From NCBI GenBank assembly GCA_016098155.1, contig JAAAJB010000218.1:1-52288 (forward strand): a stretch of DNA of 52,288 nt, in the 5' to 3' direction. The position numbers and the translations under genes were made by a program. Below, piece by piece: positions 12,401 to 26,133 of the stretch (its first letter is position 1; every line of letters starts with the position of its first letter). The notes under the pieces are model-generated. The model was given only the letters and a program-made list of their open reading frames with translations. It made no database searches and was not told where the DNA came from. The stretch is from Actinomortierella ambigua (lineage: Eukaryota > Mortierellomycota > Mortierellomycetes > Mortierellales > Mortierellaceae).

Positions 12401-15125
12401 GAACGATCTTGCCGTTAGAGTCGGCTTTGCAGGGGAGCACAATGTTCTCCTTGGGGATGCGGATATACTGGAAGCGCTCAAAGTCTTCTTCGTTCAGCTG
12501 GATGTTGAGATAGAACTGTTGGCCCTTGCGGAATTCGCCGTCATCATCCTTCTTGGAGGAGGTGAAGACTTTGAGAGGCTTTGGGCAAAAGTCGACATCG
12601 TCCTTTATGAGAGAAAAAAAAGGAGCGCAAGTCGAAACAGTAAACAAGGGCAAGAGGCAGAAGGGCGAAACGGTCAGTATTTAGACAGGCATATGGGATC
12701 TCGCACAACTGCACGAGCTGTCGTAGGCATGCATGCTAATGGGTGGGAAGAGAAATAGGGAGAAGGGAGACTACCATGTTGGGGTTCGGGAGGGGGAGGG
12801 GGAGGGGGGAAAGGAGAACACTGTCAACCAGAGAAGCGAGAGTCCCTCCATCTAGTCATGGTAGAACACTACCCTGACCTCTTCTGGGCACGACACAGGG
12901 CGAGCAATGTATGGGGTACGGGGACTGAGAACTGCCAGGGAGGAGGGTGCGCAGTGAGAAGCATAGTCCTTCTCAGGAGATAGACAAGTGGGATTTTAGC
13001 AGGGTCTACTTACGCGTGAACCTTCATCGAAGCTTGTATGCGTGTGGGCAGGAGTCGCATAGGGGCCAGGCTCCTCAACGGCCGACGATTCTTCCCATGG
13101 AGCTGCTAGAGAGAGAGCCGCCAAGACGAAGGAAGAGAGGTAAACAATGGTGAGCTTTTTCGGTTCAAACCAAACATACAATGCGTGGATACATCTGGGT
13201 CAAATTGGGGAGGAAGGAAGGGGGGAAGGGAGGCGGGAAGTTCAGAACAAAAGGGAAGACACCACCACAGATTGGTGGTCTCTGGCAAGGTCCTCACTCC
13301 CCCCTCCCCCCTTTTCGACAAGTGCAGGAAACGTAGGCAGGCCACGCGATGATGCGACAGGTTTAGAGAGGCAAGAAAGCTGTGTTGTTGTTGGCGGCTG
13401 AGCTGTTGCAACTCTCTATCTTCCTCTCTCATCTACACTCTCGCACGCACCCTGTCGACTCTTGGATCCTTCGCTCTCAGCACCTTGTCACAAATAGGGT
13501 AAGAGTTTGAGAACCGGAAGCCATAGGAATAGCAGTGAAGAGGTAGAAGGAGAGGCAGAGAGAAGCTGGGGGAGGCAAGGACCATTTGGCTAAGCGAACA
13601 ACCGGCAGCCAACAGCCGCCGAGATTTGCTCTATCCACATGTGTTGTCCAGTTCGATCGAGAGGGAACGGGTAGTAGTAACGATGGAAAGAAGAGAAGTA
13701 GAGGGAAAAAAGGAGAGGGGAATGGGGCTCGAAGATGTGTAGAGGGAACGACTACGATTGGTAGTTGGTATGGCCAAACGATTGGATTGGGATGTGGTGT
13801 TTTGTGTCGAACATGGGACGGAAGAGAGGCGGATTGGATGTGGGTGGGCGATATCAACGAGGGATGGATAGATAGGTAGAGAGAGAGAGGGCCATGTGGG
13901 AGAGATAGGGAGAAGTGAGAGGGAGAGAGGGAGAGAGAGAGACAGTGTGTGTGCGTATATGTGTCTGTATGTGTGTAAAAGAGAATGACTTACTCCAGGA
14001 AAGCTGCTGCTCAATAGGCGAGGCTTTGATGGGCATTTCGGGTGAGGTGTTCTGGTGCAGGTACTCGGGGATCTGCATAGGTGACGGCGATGACTGCGCC
14101 GAGAGGTCAAAGGAAGGCATCGTGGGCACAGGTGACGGCGCATCGCTAAAGCCTAGCGACGGGTCCGCAGACAGACGGTGCTGGTGACGCTGCGGCGGCT
14201 GCTGCTGCTGTCGCTCTTGCTGCTGAGGAACCTCGGACGACAGAGGCTTCTGCTGGATCTGAGAGTGCTGCTGATGGTGATGTGATTGTTGCTGTGGAAG
14301 CGGCATCAACGGTCGTGGTGGAGGGTGGCTCGATGCTTGCTGCAAGGGTGCAGTCGTCTGTTGTTGTTGGTGCTGCTGTTGTTGTTGGTGTTGCTGCTGC
14401 TGTTGCTGTTGCTGTTGTTGCTGTTGTTGTTGTTGTTGCTGTTGTTGCTGCTGCTGTTGGAAAGAGGTAGGGATGGCCCTTGACGAGTATGGGTTGGCTG
14501 CTGTCATCGAAGGAGCTGGGATGTTGCGCGCTTTGGCCAAATTGGGCATCGGCACCTGAGCAAGATTGCCAAGACCGTACTGGGGGTCCCAGCTGTTCAC
14601 CAGTGGTAGCACCTGACCATCGGGATTGAAGCCGAGAGACAGATTCATGTCAAATGCGGCAGGGCCAGTAAGAATGTCCCAGGCCTGGCCTTTGTTTGCG
14701 TCGACCTCTTGAACATAGGCACTATATTGCATACCCTGTGTGGGCACAGAGACTGAGGGAGCATTGCCGTGGAGGGTTTGTTGCTGTTGCTGCTGCTGTT
14801 GCTGCTGAGTCAAAAGTGTCTGTGGTTGCTGGAGAGGGATGGTTCCGTTGCGTGGGACCATGGGTTGTTGCGGTTGTTGTTGTTGTTGTTGTTGCGGTTG
14901 CTGCTGTTGGGGGTAGTTGTGTGGGTGATGATGGTACCTCAGCTGAGCCTGAGAATCCTGCAGCAGGTGGTGGTGCTGGAGGTCGAGAGGAGGGGAGGAG
15001 GCCTGTTGCTGCGAGGGGAGTGGAAGAGGAGGTTGCTGCTGCTGCTGCTGTATATGCAACGGCGGTCGGCTACCGGGACCGGCAGGTAGTACTGTCGGAG
15101 CTGCCGCCAGCTGATATGGGTTCAT
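9499..15125 (-). CDS. Spt23/Mga2-like IPT/TIG-ankyrin transcription regulator (1403 aa)
   Basis: Four exons, 15125-13994, 13105-13014, 12602-11965 and 11848-9499, join in phase to 1404 codons. Residues 1-378 are Gln/Pro/His-rich with several poly-Q tracts. Residues about 409-620 hold a region laid out like the Spt23/Mga2 core (YIRIPKENIVLP, LSLKLVTHLEP, CGRCKDK, then an SAWCASTSHHRG block). An IPT/TIG fold follows (about 678-757; APVIRSLEPSKGPICREN, VIIIGQNF), then two ankyrin blocks (about 815-872 and 1050-1250; GFTALDYAI, RTALHALAQ). In yeast Spt23 and Mga2 are ER-anchored activators of the OLE1 desaturase released by ubiquitin-dependent processing. Here the C-terminus is Ser/Lys-rich with no hydrophobic segment. 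Introns of 888 and 411 nt are long for this window. The Spt23/Mga2 link is a judgement from domain order. Confidence 0.75.
14362..14460. repeat. CAG/CAA tract encoding poly-Q
   Basis: Mixed CAG and CAA codons on the minus strand (plus strand CTG/TTG) encode about 30 Gln interrupted by His within exon 1 of the IPT-ankyrin gene. The mix of two Gln codons makes a simple slippage expansion less likely than a pure repeat would. Further Q runs lie around 14780-14812, 14873-14910 and 15034-15053. Confidence 0.9.
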
Positions 15126-17768
15126 GGTTGTGGGTTAGGGGAAGAGGGCAGGTCTTCCTCGATGGGGGCGGTGGATGGGAGAGAAAGAGAGGATAGTGAG
15201 ACAGAAAGAGAGAGTGTGTGTGTGAAAGGCTGCTGACAAAACCAAACAAGAGAAGAGAGAGAGAGAGAGAGAGAGGAGAGACAAAGAAACCCAGCCTGGG
15301 AAAATGAATCAATGCCAGACAGAGACAGAAGATGGAGCTGTGGAAGAAGAGAGTAGAAAGAAGAGAAAAGAGAATCACAATGGAAGGGAGAGAGAGAGAT
15401 GGAGATGTACGAGGAAGAAGAGAGAGAGAGAGAGAAAGAGAGACAGAAAAGAAGGAAAGAAGGGAAAAAAATGAGGGCGTGAATGAAGAGAGAGAGAGTT
15501 GAGAGACTATTGAGTCGGCAAAAATAACATTTTGTTGTATGGAAGAAAGAAAACATACAACTGCACACACACACAACACACACACAACACAACACGAGAT
15601 GGGGAGGAAAAAGAGCAGAACCCTGCCCTGTCCAGTCAGTTCGACGCCCTCTCGTCTGTTCCCTCCCCACACAGAACACACACAACCCTCACTTCCCCCA
15701 ACCAGCAACTGTCGTCGTTCGTTGTAGAGGAGGAGGAGGCCCTTCCTTTCATTTGGTTGGAGTGAAATCATCCGCCCCACCCCCTTCCCCTCCCCTGTTG
15801 TTCCTGCTGCCGTCGTTCTTCATTGCAGGCCTTTTGCACTTCGATGCAGATGAGTATGAACAACAACAAACTAGCAGCACACATTTACACTCCTCGGCCT
15901 CTTTCCATGTAGCCACAACGTTTGGGCAGAGAGAGGGGAGGGTGACCTTTTTGGCTAACGGTGTTGTCAACTACTACTGTCTTCTACTCTCCATCCCCCC
16001 CTGCAACATCCCTCCTCTACCTCTCTCTTTTCTCTCTTTCTTCTCTCTATCTCTCTCTCTCCCCTCTCTCGCATGTCCTCCCTCCCCCCCCCTCTCCTTG
16101 ACTGCCGCCTGGCCCGGATGACTTTGGATGTCGAGCCTGCATCCCGCCCTGTCTCCGTCTTTTCTTATTTTTCATATTCTGTTGCCTCGGACCGAGCCTG
16201 TGAACCCGGGCAACCAAGTATTAAAAGAGGACAAGGAGAGAGAGAGAGAGTATGTGTGTGTGTGTGTGCCTGCGAATGTATGTGCACACAGGGGAGAATG
16301 AAAGCGAGACTGAGCGAGACTGAGAGCACCACGTCTACGTACACAGTGGACACACACACGCAGACATACACATGCACTATCTCAACCCTTGTCGTAGTTC
16401 GTTCATACTCTGAGCGGATCGCGTGGATTCTATCAGGGAGCAGCCACCCTTCGCCCATCCATGACATCCCCCCTCCCTGGTGGACAGTTCCGCCGTTTAG
16501 GCTACGATGTTTTGGAGTGACTCGTGTTGATATCATCGTCTCCTCTGTGACCCATTGGCCCCCTCTCTCCCCTGGTTGCAGGTTCAAGTCCAACCCCATA
16601 CAGCGAGAGAGCAAAAAGAATAATGCACGTCTGTGAGGGTGTGTCCTTTCCCGCTCAAAAATAACCCTCCCTTTTCTTCTTCTCCCAAATCAGCTAGGGC
16701 TTTGCATCAACCTCGTTGTCCAGAGCGTGTGACAACACTGGCGCACGTACGCCAGGGCCCTCGTCTCTTCCGGGAGATGCGGGTGGGGTATGATCCCACT
16801 ATTTATTTTTTTTTACTAAATCATTGTTCGGACAAAATGTATATGCAGCAAGGACAGAATGACTGGAGAAACTATCATTTCCATGCATGATCTCTCACGA
16901 TACCACACTCGCTCCTAAAAGTGCAATAGTATGTACGATGAGGGATGGAGAAAGAAGGTCACCAAAAGGAACAAGTTCTTCGCCTCTCTTCTCATCCACC
17001 AAAAAAAAAAAGGCAACAACAGAGAGAGTAATTGCGTGTGGGCCTTGATTGTTTTGTTGCATAACGACTCGCTCTCAACAAGAGAGATGAAGACTGAATG
17101 TGTACAAATGCTGAGGTACCTCTGAAAACAAGACCACCAGAAAAGCGATTCGCAGCGAAGGAGGCACACGGCTGGGTCGATTTGGCTGCTTTTTGTTTAT
17201 TTGTTTATTTACGCTGACGGACGTGCAACCCAAAAGGAGAATAATTATCTCTCTATTCTCTGCCTGCAAGAACAGAGAGAGAGTGAGCAAGCGAGAAACA
17301 GGGACCCGCCTTCCTCCATGTCCTCCCTCCCATTTTTTTCAATAGTGGATAGAAGGTCAAACGGTGGATAGGATCTCTGCAGGGTAGTTCGTAGTTCACT
17401 GTGGGACAAACGAGTTCCGCTTTCAAAATGAAAAATGCTACCGAGTTGTCAGAAACGTGTACAATACAGTACAGACCGGTGTACTTCCTCGCAGGACACC
17501 TGCACAGCACAACGAACAATAATAATGTCATTGTCGCTGCTTCATTGAGGGGCTTGGCCGACGAGCCTGTTGGTGCTCCACAGGCCCAGCAGGTATGACA
17601 AACGCATCACCCAAAGTAGGCAAGTACAGTACAAAAAAAAACACAGAACTAAAGAAAATAAAAACAAATACACAACACCCCTTCTTTTTGGATTGCTAAG
17701 ATGTATTCTAACGGAAAAGGGTGGGGTGTGGGAGGGTGTATGAAGTACGTACAGTATACCAACATCCC
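15126..17768. other. Intergenic region, 2.6 kb, CT/GA-rich leader and no clear gene
   Basis: The first ~850 bp upstream of the IPT-ankyrin gene are purine-rich on the plus strand, so on the minus strand they form a CT-rich leader typical of this genome. The interval 15126-16620 holds many GA and CA/TG microsatellites and only low-complexity open frames. A block with four successive short hairpins lies at 16716-16814 and is listed separately. The stretch 16820-17768 shows nothing I can assign beyond the 3' flank of the E2 gene. Confidence 0.6.
16716..16814 (+). ncRNA. Candidate structured RNA: four hairpins then a T-rich run (weak)
   Basis: Four perfect or near-perfect stems follow each other: TTGTC/GACAA (16716-16735), CTGGCG/CGCCAG with a 6-nt loop (16738-16755), CGTCTC/GAGATG with one G-T pair (16762-16779) and GTGGG/CCCAC with a 7-nt loop (16783-16799). 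A T-rich run (16801-16814) follows, as a Pol III terminator would. The last arm resembles a tRNA T-arm only loosely and no acceptor stem can be paired, so it is not a tRNA. It could be chance folding of GC-rich spacer. Confidence 0.2.
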
Positions 17769-20723
<2,955 letters not shown>

Positions 20724-20890
20724 GCTGCTTTGGAGTGTAGTTGAAGTGAGGTGTGCCCTGCGCAAGGCGATGTAACGTTGGCAGTCCAGCGACGCTTCGT
20801 GACTGCTGCTTTGCGCCACCATGTCTCCATCTACCATGAATACATCCACGACCTGTCGAAATCTATGGTGCCCCATACAACAATTGCTGC
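20724..20890. promoter_or_regulatory. Shared divergent promoter of the E2 and SLX1 genes
   Basis: Only 167 bp separate the two start codons, which point away from each other, so both promoters must overlap or lie within the opposite leader. No TATA box is obvious. Co-expression of the pair is an inference from the spacing. Confidence 0.6.
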
Positions 20891-22281
20891 ATGGAGAAGG
20901 AGCGCGATCCTCTAGTCCCCTTTTACTGTTGCTACCTGCTTGCCTCATCTGTTCCACGCTTCAAGACGCACGCCTATGTGGGATCCACGCCAGACCCTAT
21001 TCGCCGCCTACGGCAACATAATGGAAGCCTGACCAACGGAGCCAAGAAGACCAGCAAGAAGCGACCATGGTACGTGTTCAGGTGACACTCAGGGGGGGAA
21101 GGAGGAGGGGAGGAGGACATCCTCCCATCATGCATAATTTAATGCAATAAGCAAACATTGAACACTGACCAATATATACTGTTACTCAATCTAGGAAGAT
21201 GATGATGCTTGTCCACTCGTTCCCAACAAAGCTCGCCGCGCTTCAGGTAAAACAATAGCGTGACCAAGAACTTTGTGTAAAATCGGCGAAACAACCAGAT
21301 CCACACCCCTAATTATCTTTTTTTTTTTTTTTGTTTCTGTTCGATAGTTTGAATGGGCATGGCAAAATCCCCAAAAATCGCGTCAGATCAAACGGGTCTC
21401 CGGATCGACACTCCAACCGCTTCTCGTGAACTCGACACCATCAGCGTCATCATCATCAGCAGCAGTAGCAGTAGCATCACAAGACCCTACCAGTCGACCA
21501 CAACGACGACCCATTGCGACTGTTCAAGAAAAGATGGAGACCGTCTTCCACATGCTCCATAGCCCTGCTTGGCGACGCTGGCAGCTTGGCGTCTATTGTT
21601 TGGAACCAGAGATCCGCGACACTTGGGACCGGCTCGCATGCAGCCCGGCTGGTATTCGCATCGAGCAAGCCTGTCCTCGAGGGCTGTCCGAGGTCCGCAT
21701 TGAATCTGGGTCGCTGTCCGAGTTTTCGCAGATGGTCTCTGTTCAAACTGCTCAACTACGTAAGTTTCATTGTCTTTTTCTCGTGAAACTTCTTTCCCTC
21801 TCGCAACGGAACCTGCTACACAGAGGCATCTCTCTCTTTCTCTCTCTCTCTCCCTCGTCTTGTTAACATGAGGTGTCTCTAAATCATTCAAACACTGCCG
21901 CTTTTGAACCTTTTAGAGCGAAGACAGACCAAACAAGAGGAACGCTTTGACATGTTTAGATCGCTCGACTCCAAATGCATGATATGTGCTAAATCACTCA
22001 ATTATCAGGACCCGACCACCATTGCGACCTGCACCAACCCTGTCTTTGATTGCTCTCTCGTCGCCCATCTGACATGTTTGGCATCTGACTTGCTGCAGCA
22101 GGAGAAAACTAAGAATGCCCTAGGGACTACTACCCTTTCGACCACACACGACGAGGACAGTGTCGATGATCATCTACTGCCTGCGTCTGGTGAATGTCCT
22201 GTCTGCCAGGAGGTTTTGTTATGGAGTTCCATCGTCAAGAACACTCTGGTACGCAAAAAGTGGTCAGTCACCTGCGAATAA
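20891..22281 (+). CDS. slx1: SLX1 structure-specific endonuclease subunit (335 aa)
   Basis: Four exons, 20891-21069, 21195-21246, 21348-21759 and 21917-22281, give 336 codons. The GIY-YIG nuclease domain starts at residue 11 (FYCCYLL, then [17 protein letters not shown]) with the catalytic Arg in IRRL and the catalytic Glu at residue 79 (ALQFEWAWQ). The middle is variable, with a Ser/Ala-rich insert. The C-terminal zinc module reads CMIC ... CLASDLL ... [13 protein letters not shown], the SLX1-type RING/PHD finger that binds SLX4. The SLX1-SLX4 complex cuts Holliday junctions, flaps and replication forks in the nucleus. SLX4 is not in this window. The gene faces the E2 gene across 167 bp and converges with the gene ending at 22774. 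Confidence 0.93.
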
Positions 22282-22773
22282 ACCCCTTCACACACCAATA
22301 GCACCATTCGGTTTGCAGAAGAGGTAAAAAGCGAAGCAATTTTTTTTGGTATGATACAAGCTATGGTACACTATGAGTAAAAAAAAAAAAGAGCAAACAA
22401 CAGAGTGGGAGAGGGGTGGAAAAGGTTGTTTTTTTTTGGGTGCAAGGGTTTGCTGACCCTGACGGATGGTCCGCTGGGTGAATTTCCCAGGGGCATTTTT
22501 GTTGCAGGTGGGTGAAAGATCGGATATCTTGTCCGTGTTTCTTTGCGGCTGGCTGGTTGCTGGCTGGTACTGATAAGATTTTTTGAGGGTTTTGCTTTGA
22601 GTGCCCATTGTATCATGTATGTTTTTGTTTTTCTGGCGTCTACATACGCTCTGCGCCAGTGAACAGTGTTCTCGTGGTGGTAGTAAGACGCTGCTTCAAG
22701 ATAAGGGAGGGGGGGAGAGAAAGAAGGGAGGGGGAAGACAGAGTGCGTAAAGGGGAAAAAAAGTACAATGCGC
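22282..22773. other. Convergent 3' flanks, no gene seen
   Basis: This 492-bp spacer between the stops of SLX1 (plus) and the unrecognised gene (minus) holds T and A homopolymer runs and a purine-rich stretch near 22705-22760. I see no coding or RNA signal. Confidence 0.6.
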
Positions 22774-23963
22774 CTAGCAGATTTCCACCTGTGCGCGTTT
22801 GTCGGTGACACCAAGGTCGCCGAACTTGCTGATAACCCGAGCCTCGTCTTGGCGATCCGACACGTCGCTCAAAAAGGCGTCGTAGTGACGGTTGTAGTCA
22901 TCACCGTCGACAAGCTCATCTTCATACTCAGCGTACTCGTAGTAGGCGTCTTGGTAGTAGCCCCAGTGAAGACTCTGCAAGAATTGATCGATACCTGGCC
23001 AGGCATGGGGCTTCCGGGCCATGACAAGAGACTTGATCTTGTCCACAACGACATCCCAAGCTAGGTTCTGGGTTTGGTTCAACTGCAGAGTGTGCAGGAT
23101 ATCGATATAGAGTTGGGTGTCCTGATGCAACAGGTGGAGTGCAGTGTCCAACGTGTACGAAGACAACCCTGGGGAAGACAGAAACAAACAATAAACAAAT
23201 ACAATAATATCATGTCATGTCCAGTAATAGGAGAGAGTAAATGAGAGAACGTTAACGCTGGGAGTGGACACAAAGAGCAAACAAACATGCCCGTAAAGGT
23301 TCATCGCGCTCTGTACAAAAAGCCAGGAGCCTTACCAAGAGCGTCCGAAGCCTCCTCATCAGCAAAGATTTTCTGGACTTGCAGACGGGTGGTCTCAGGC
23401 AAGCTGGAAAGAAAAGTCTGCAGTGACTGCATGACCTCACTGTGTGAAGCCGAGGGCGCGTCAAGCTTGAGAGCGTCAATATAACGAAGGAAGACGCTTT
23501 CGCTGGGCAGGATGGCCTCAACCTTAATCAGGAGTAGCGTGGACATCATCACTGTCGTCAAGGTGTTCATGGCGTCAGAGTCCTGGATGCATACACAGGG
23601 AGAAAGAGGAAGAGAGAGTGTGTGTATCAGTTTCCCACTCTTCAACACAACTAACAACGAGCTTTTCTTCGCTCTACAGAGGAGAAGGTAGGAAATCAAG
23701 GAAACAAAACCCCCCACTCCTCTAGCTAGCAAGGAAAACAATGAACGTACATGCTCAGCAGCCTCAAAGAGGCGCTGGAACTCGACAATCAGCTCCTTGG
23801 CGATGTAGGGCTGGAGGTTCTGGGAAAACTCATGCCAGGGCGCGTTCGCCTGGAGCATGCTATTCCATGACTCGACAAAGTTGAACCAGTCGTAGGCAGG
23901 GAGCGACAGGCATAGGCGCTTGAACGAGCTAAATAGCTCGACAGGAGGAGGAAGACCGGCCAT
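22774..23963 (-). CDS. Unrecognised conserved-looking protein (284 aa)
   Basis: Three exons, 23963-23751, 23582-23336 and 23168-22774, join in phase to 285 codons from the ATG at 23963 (MAGLPPPVELFSSFKRL). I do not recognise the family. The protein is mostly helical in appearance, has no signal peptide or membrane segment, and is fairly acidic with a Tyr/Asp/Glu-rich stretch late on (YYQDAYYEYAEYEDELVDGD). Normal codon use, three consistent splice junctions and no low complexity in the first 230 residues argue that it is a real gene. An upstream in-frame Leu/Pro-rich extension to about 24176 looks like translated leader and was left out. Confidence 0.7.
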
Positions 23964-24554
23964 AGTGAAGGTTGCTGTGGTGGCGAGGAGTGAGGAATGA
24001 GAGGCAATGAAGAAAGTTGATGGCAAGGACAGGGACTTGGAATGAACTGATGGAGGAAGCGTGGTAAGAGAGGCTGTTGTTAACAAAAGAGTGAGAGTTG
24101 GGAGGAGAGACAGAGAAAGATGGAAGAGAAAAGGAGGAGGGGAGAAAGGAGGAAAGAGGAGAGGAAACTTTTTCACTTTTTGGGAGGATGAGTTCCCGCC
24201 CCTCGCCTCTTTGTCCCAGAGCAGGCAGGCCCTCCCTTCCTTTCATAAATGCCTGTCCTCTCCTCCCTGCTTTCACCTTCCTCCTGATGGTTGTGATGAT
24301 GATGATGGTGATGATGATGATGGTGGTGATGACGATGAGATAGCTGGTCGCTTGGGGGGGATCCGTCGATTCCGAAAGGCCCCTCGGTGATCGTTGCATC
24401 CCTGCGGCTCCTGGTTCCCATATGGTCATAGCCAAGTCATCTGGCTTTGAAAGGCAAGCTATGTATTTCACATCCCACACCACGCACACGCACACGCACT
24501 ACCATCTCTTATGTCTCGCACTCTCACACACACCCTCTCACCTCTTTCCCCTTC

Positions 24555-24590
24555 TCACTCACTCACTCACTCACTCACTCACTCACTCAC
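24555..24590. repeat. (TCAC)n tetranucleotide microsatellite
   Basis: Nine uninterrupted TCAC units sit inside a CT-rich stretch upstream of the gene starting at 23963 on the minus strand. Confidence 0.95.
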
Positions 24591-26123
24591 CCTCGCTTTT
24601 CTCACTCTCTCTCATCCTGTTCTAGCTCTCAGCCCCCTTCCCTTTTTTCTCTCTCTCAATTTTGTCTCCCTCTCTCTCTCTTCCTCTCTTCCTCTCTCTC
24701 GTACCCCCTCCTCGCTCTTTGTTAGAATCTATTTTCGAAGCTTCTTAATACGCCTGTGACGTGGAGCTGCTTGTTAAGGAACAAAAACCAGAGCATTCCT
24801 TTGTCTTTGGTAATCTCCCCAGCATCCCGGTGAGCCTTCCGTCGTCATGGAACATCAAAGATGAAAAACCAATAAAGGACGACCCTTGTTTCTTCTTTTG
24901 TTGGATGGGACATTGCACTGACCCTCTGTGAAGCAAAGCACATGACCCTCCCAACTTCGGCGTACCTTTTTCAGAGGGAGGGTAGGGGGGGTGGCATGTG
25001 GCCATTTTTATTTATGTTTGTGCACAAACATGTTTTTTGACAACCAGCCTTTCGCGTTCATTTCGTGAACAACGCGACAGGTATTTGTGACCAGAAGGAA
25101 GGTACCAGCAGAGCCAAGCACAAAAAAAAGGGCCAGGGATGACTGGTGTATGTTCGTGCAACACTAAAACTATTCGGATGTTTTGAGAGGGCGAGGGGTG
25201 GGGGGAGGAGGAGGAAGAGGAGAGAGAGAGAGATATAGAGAAAGGGGGTGGAGGGGGAGGGGGGGTGCGAACCAGAGGTTAAATGTTTGAAGGAGGCGAG
25301 CATTATGGCCATCATTATGGTGCGAAATACAAGGATCAAGACAGGGGAGAAGAAAGACAAGAGCTCAAGTCTGAACAGAGAATAGACGAGAGCAAGCGGC
25401 GAAAGGGAAACGAGGGGACATGCATTGACGTGGGTCCTTGCCACCAGCCTGTTTGCTTGTCGCTTGCTTGCTTGTTTGCTTGCAATTTATCGGCCTACGC
25501 CCAAGCCAACACTGACCACTAGCCAATGGCGGGGTGCATGAGTGAGGAGATCTACACACGTCCAGACGACTGTTACACGCCGTTCTTGATCTATAACTAC
25601 ACCCTGTCACGATGGGCAAAGCTCGGTGCCAAACACCACTAGTAGAATATTGGAACACTGAGAAAACGGACGTCTATTCGAGCACAACAAGACGGTGAGG
25701 GTCTGGTGGCTATCGATGTGGGAGTGGTGTTAGAGTAGGGGAAGGTTAGAGGGGGGGCGGTAGGTGTCTGTCGAGTAGGGAGAACGTTCAAGGGCCCTCC
25801 ATCTTGCTACACCATCGCCATCTTGTCTTTTCCCCGACTCTTTGTTCCTCCCCTGTCCTCCTCGTATCCCCCAAGAACCCCCTTCCAAACCTTTTCACAA
25901 ACTACCGTGGACAGCCAAGAATAGGTATGAACGAAAAAAAAAAGCGGGAAGGTGCAGAAAGACACAAAAAAAAAAGCAAGCTGGTCGCTGTGGGTAGGGG
26001 ACGGGAGGAGGAGGACCACGTCGAGGACAAAGACGAGGACGAGGCCACGATACACTGACTGGCATGACGGTCAAAGAGAAACACAAAGGGCACGGCAGGG
26101 GGTGAGGCAGGAGAAGAGGGAAC

Positions 26124-26133
26124 NNNNNNNNNN
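26124..26133. other. Assembly gap (10 N) followed by a poly-G tract
   Basis: Ten N at 26124-26133 are followed at once by about 43 bases that are almost all G (26134-26176). The true sequence length here is unknown. Confidence 0.97.

Noticed and set aside
13477..13993. Open frames inside the 888-nt intron as a separate gene
   Set aside because: Composition is Ser/Arg/Leu from simple repeats, with no recognisable domain and no Met-led model with splice support.
16575..16596. B-box-like GGTTCAAGTCC suggesting a tRNA
   Set aside because: No 5-bp T-stem pairs around it, no A-box lies at the right distance and no acceptor stem can be formed.
16738..16812. tRNA cloverleaf in the hairpin block
   Set aside because: D-, anticodon- and T-like stems can be drawn, but the flanks do not pair as an acceptor stem, the anticodon-like loop has 6 nt and the T-loop lacks TTC.
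24476..24760. Tandem short repeats resembling a CRISPR array
   Set aside because: They are 4-bp microsatellite units with no spacers, in a eukaryotic genome.
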